Below are positions 12,231 to 12,620 of a stretch of DNA of 12,620 nt, piece after piece. Positions within the stretch are counted from its first letter, which is position 1. Each line of letters starts with the position of its first letter. The stretch is from JADYYB01 sp964402985. Its GTDB lineage: Bacteria > Pseudomonadota > Alphaproteobacteria > Rhizobiales > Kaistiaceae. A program made the position numbers and the translations under genes. Location of the stretch: assembly GCA_964402985.1 (NCBI GenBank), contig CAYOET010000178.1, forward strand, positions 1 to 12,620. Reading direction: 5' to 3'. A model generated the notes under the pieces. It was not told where the DNA came from. It did not search any database and saw only the letters and a list, made by a program, of their open reading frames with translations.

Positions 12231-12620
12231 CTAGAACGGCATCGTGTGGTAGTGCTCCTGCAGGGAGGTCCCCGCCGGATCGTAGAACCACGTCACCCCG
12301 ATATTCGTCTCCCACGAGTTGAAGTCGATCATGGGGTCTGAGTAGCGCCCGAACTCCGCATCGGCCCAGATGCTGAACGGGCGGGTGAAGCGGTGCTCGA
12401 CGAACGCCCCGACCGCATGCTTGCTCCAGAAATCGTCCCCTTCCCACCAGATCCTGCCGCCCACCGCGGTGTTCGGATTGAGGTAGTAGGCGAGGAACGC
12501 CCCGATATTGTGGTTGTCGTCGTCCGGGCCATTGGTCTCGATGCCCACCCAGGCGCCGACATCCATCCTGGGGAGGAAGTAGTTCGCTTGGATGCCGTAA
12601 TACCCGTTGCTGTAGCCATC
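12231..12620 (-). CDS. Beta-barrel-like protein, C-terminal part, cut by window edge
   Basis: The last 129 residues of a gene entering from the right edge; the stop is TAG at 12231-12233 and the frame is open to base 12620. I do not recognise a named family. Alternating hydrophobic/polar stretches rich in Tyr, Trp, Phe and Gly look like successive antiparallel beta strands with turns: YYGIQANYFLPRMDVGAWVG, IGAFLAYYLNPNTAVGGRIW, AVGAFVEHRFTRPFSIWADA, WETNIGVTWFY. Short acidic/Asn/Gly turns (NGPDDDNHN) separate them. This is the pattern of outer-membrane or porin-like barrels, but the end (LQEHYHTMPF) does not have the classic single strand finishing in Phe, although Phe is terminal. The N-terminus and any signal peptide are outside the window. 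It is convergent with bfr and shares the palindrome at 12179-12202. Confidence 0.7.
   Translation of the reverse strand, partial: DGYSNGYYGIQANYFLPRMDVGAWVGIETNGPDDDNHNIGAFLAYYLNPNTAVGGRIWWEGDDFWSKHAVGAFVEHRFTRPFSIWADAEFGRYSDPMIDFNSWETNIGVTWFYDPAGTSLQEHYHTMPF

Noticed and set aside
1..12620. CRISPR arrays, rRNA, tRNA, transposase genes, prophage genes or replication origins
   Set aside because: I saw no spaced repeats, no cloverleaf-like sequence with tRNA landmarks and no transposase or integrase motifs. The only repeats are the short tandem arrays and the palindromic element.

Overview
The window is high-GC, gene-dense DNA from a Gram-negative bacterium, most likely an alphaproteobacterium. 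The signs are strong GC bias at third positions, a bfd-bfr pair with an Irr/ICE-like box, a DTG retropepsin with a membrane anchor, and a palindromic intergenic repeat of a kind common in that class. I cannot resolve the order or genus. No complete new system is evident; most genes belong to known families, and the interest lies in how they are arranged and broken.

Minus strand, about 1-7778. At the left edge is the first 138 codons of a GT10 (fucosyltransferase-like) glycosyltransferase. Two heptanucleotide arrays able to form G-quadruplexes separate it from a four-gene export operon, transcribed as tetR (CecR/YbiH-like), membrane fusion protein (YbhG-like), ABC ATPase, ABC-2 permease. Each junction overlaps by 4-14 bp, so translation is probably coupled. 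A ~170-bp palindromic element lies in the 5' part of the fusion-protein gene and keeps its frame open. A 35-bp imperfect palindrome carrying a perfect TTGACA box precedes tetR and is the likely autoregulatory operator. Upstream is a second operon: puuA (gamma-glutamylpolyamine synthetase), a small HigA-type HTH protein without a toxin, and puuB (FAD oxidase). These are the first two steps of glutamylated putrescine breakdown.

Plus strand, about 7916-12152. A membrane-anchored retropepsin-like protease is followed by a phosphomannomutase/phosphoglucomutase whose Shine-Dalgarno abuts a hairpin. Then come a degenerate antitoxin-like small gene, a META/HslJ-type lipoprotein, an intact paralogous antitoxin, its ParE/RelE-type toxin interrupted by an in-frame amber codon, bfd and bfr. 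The last two store and release iron. A perfect 24-bp palindrome, probably a bidirectional terminator, separates bfr from the convergent C-terminal part of a beta-barrel-like protein on the minus strand at the right edge.
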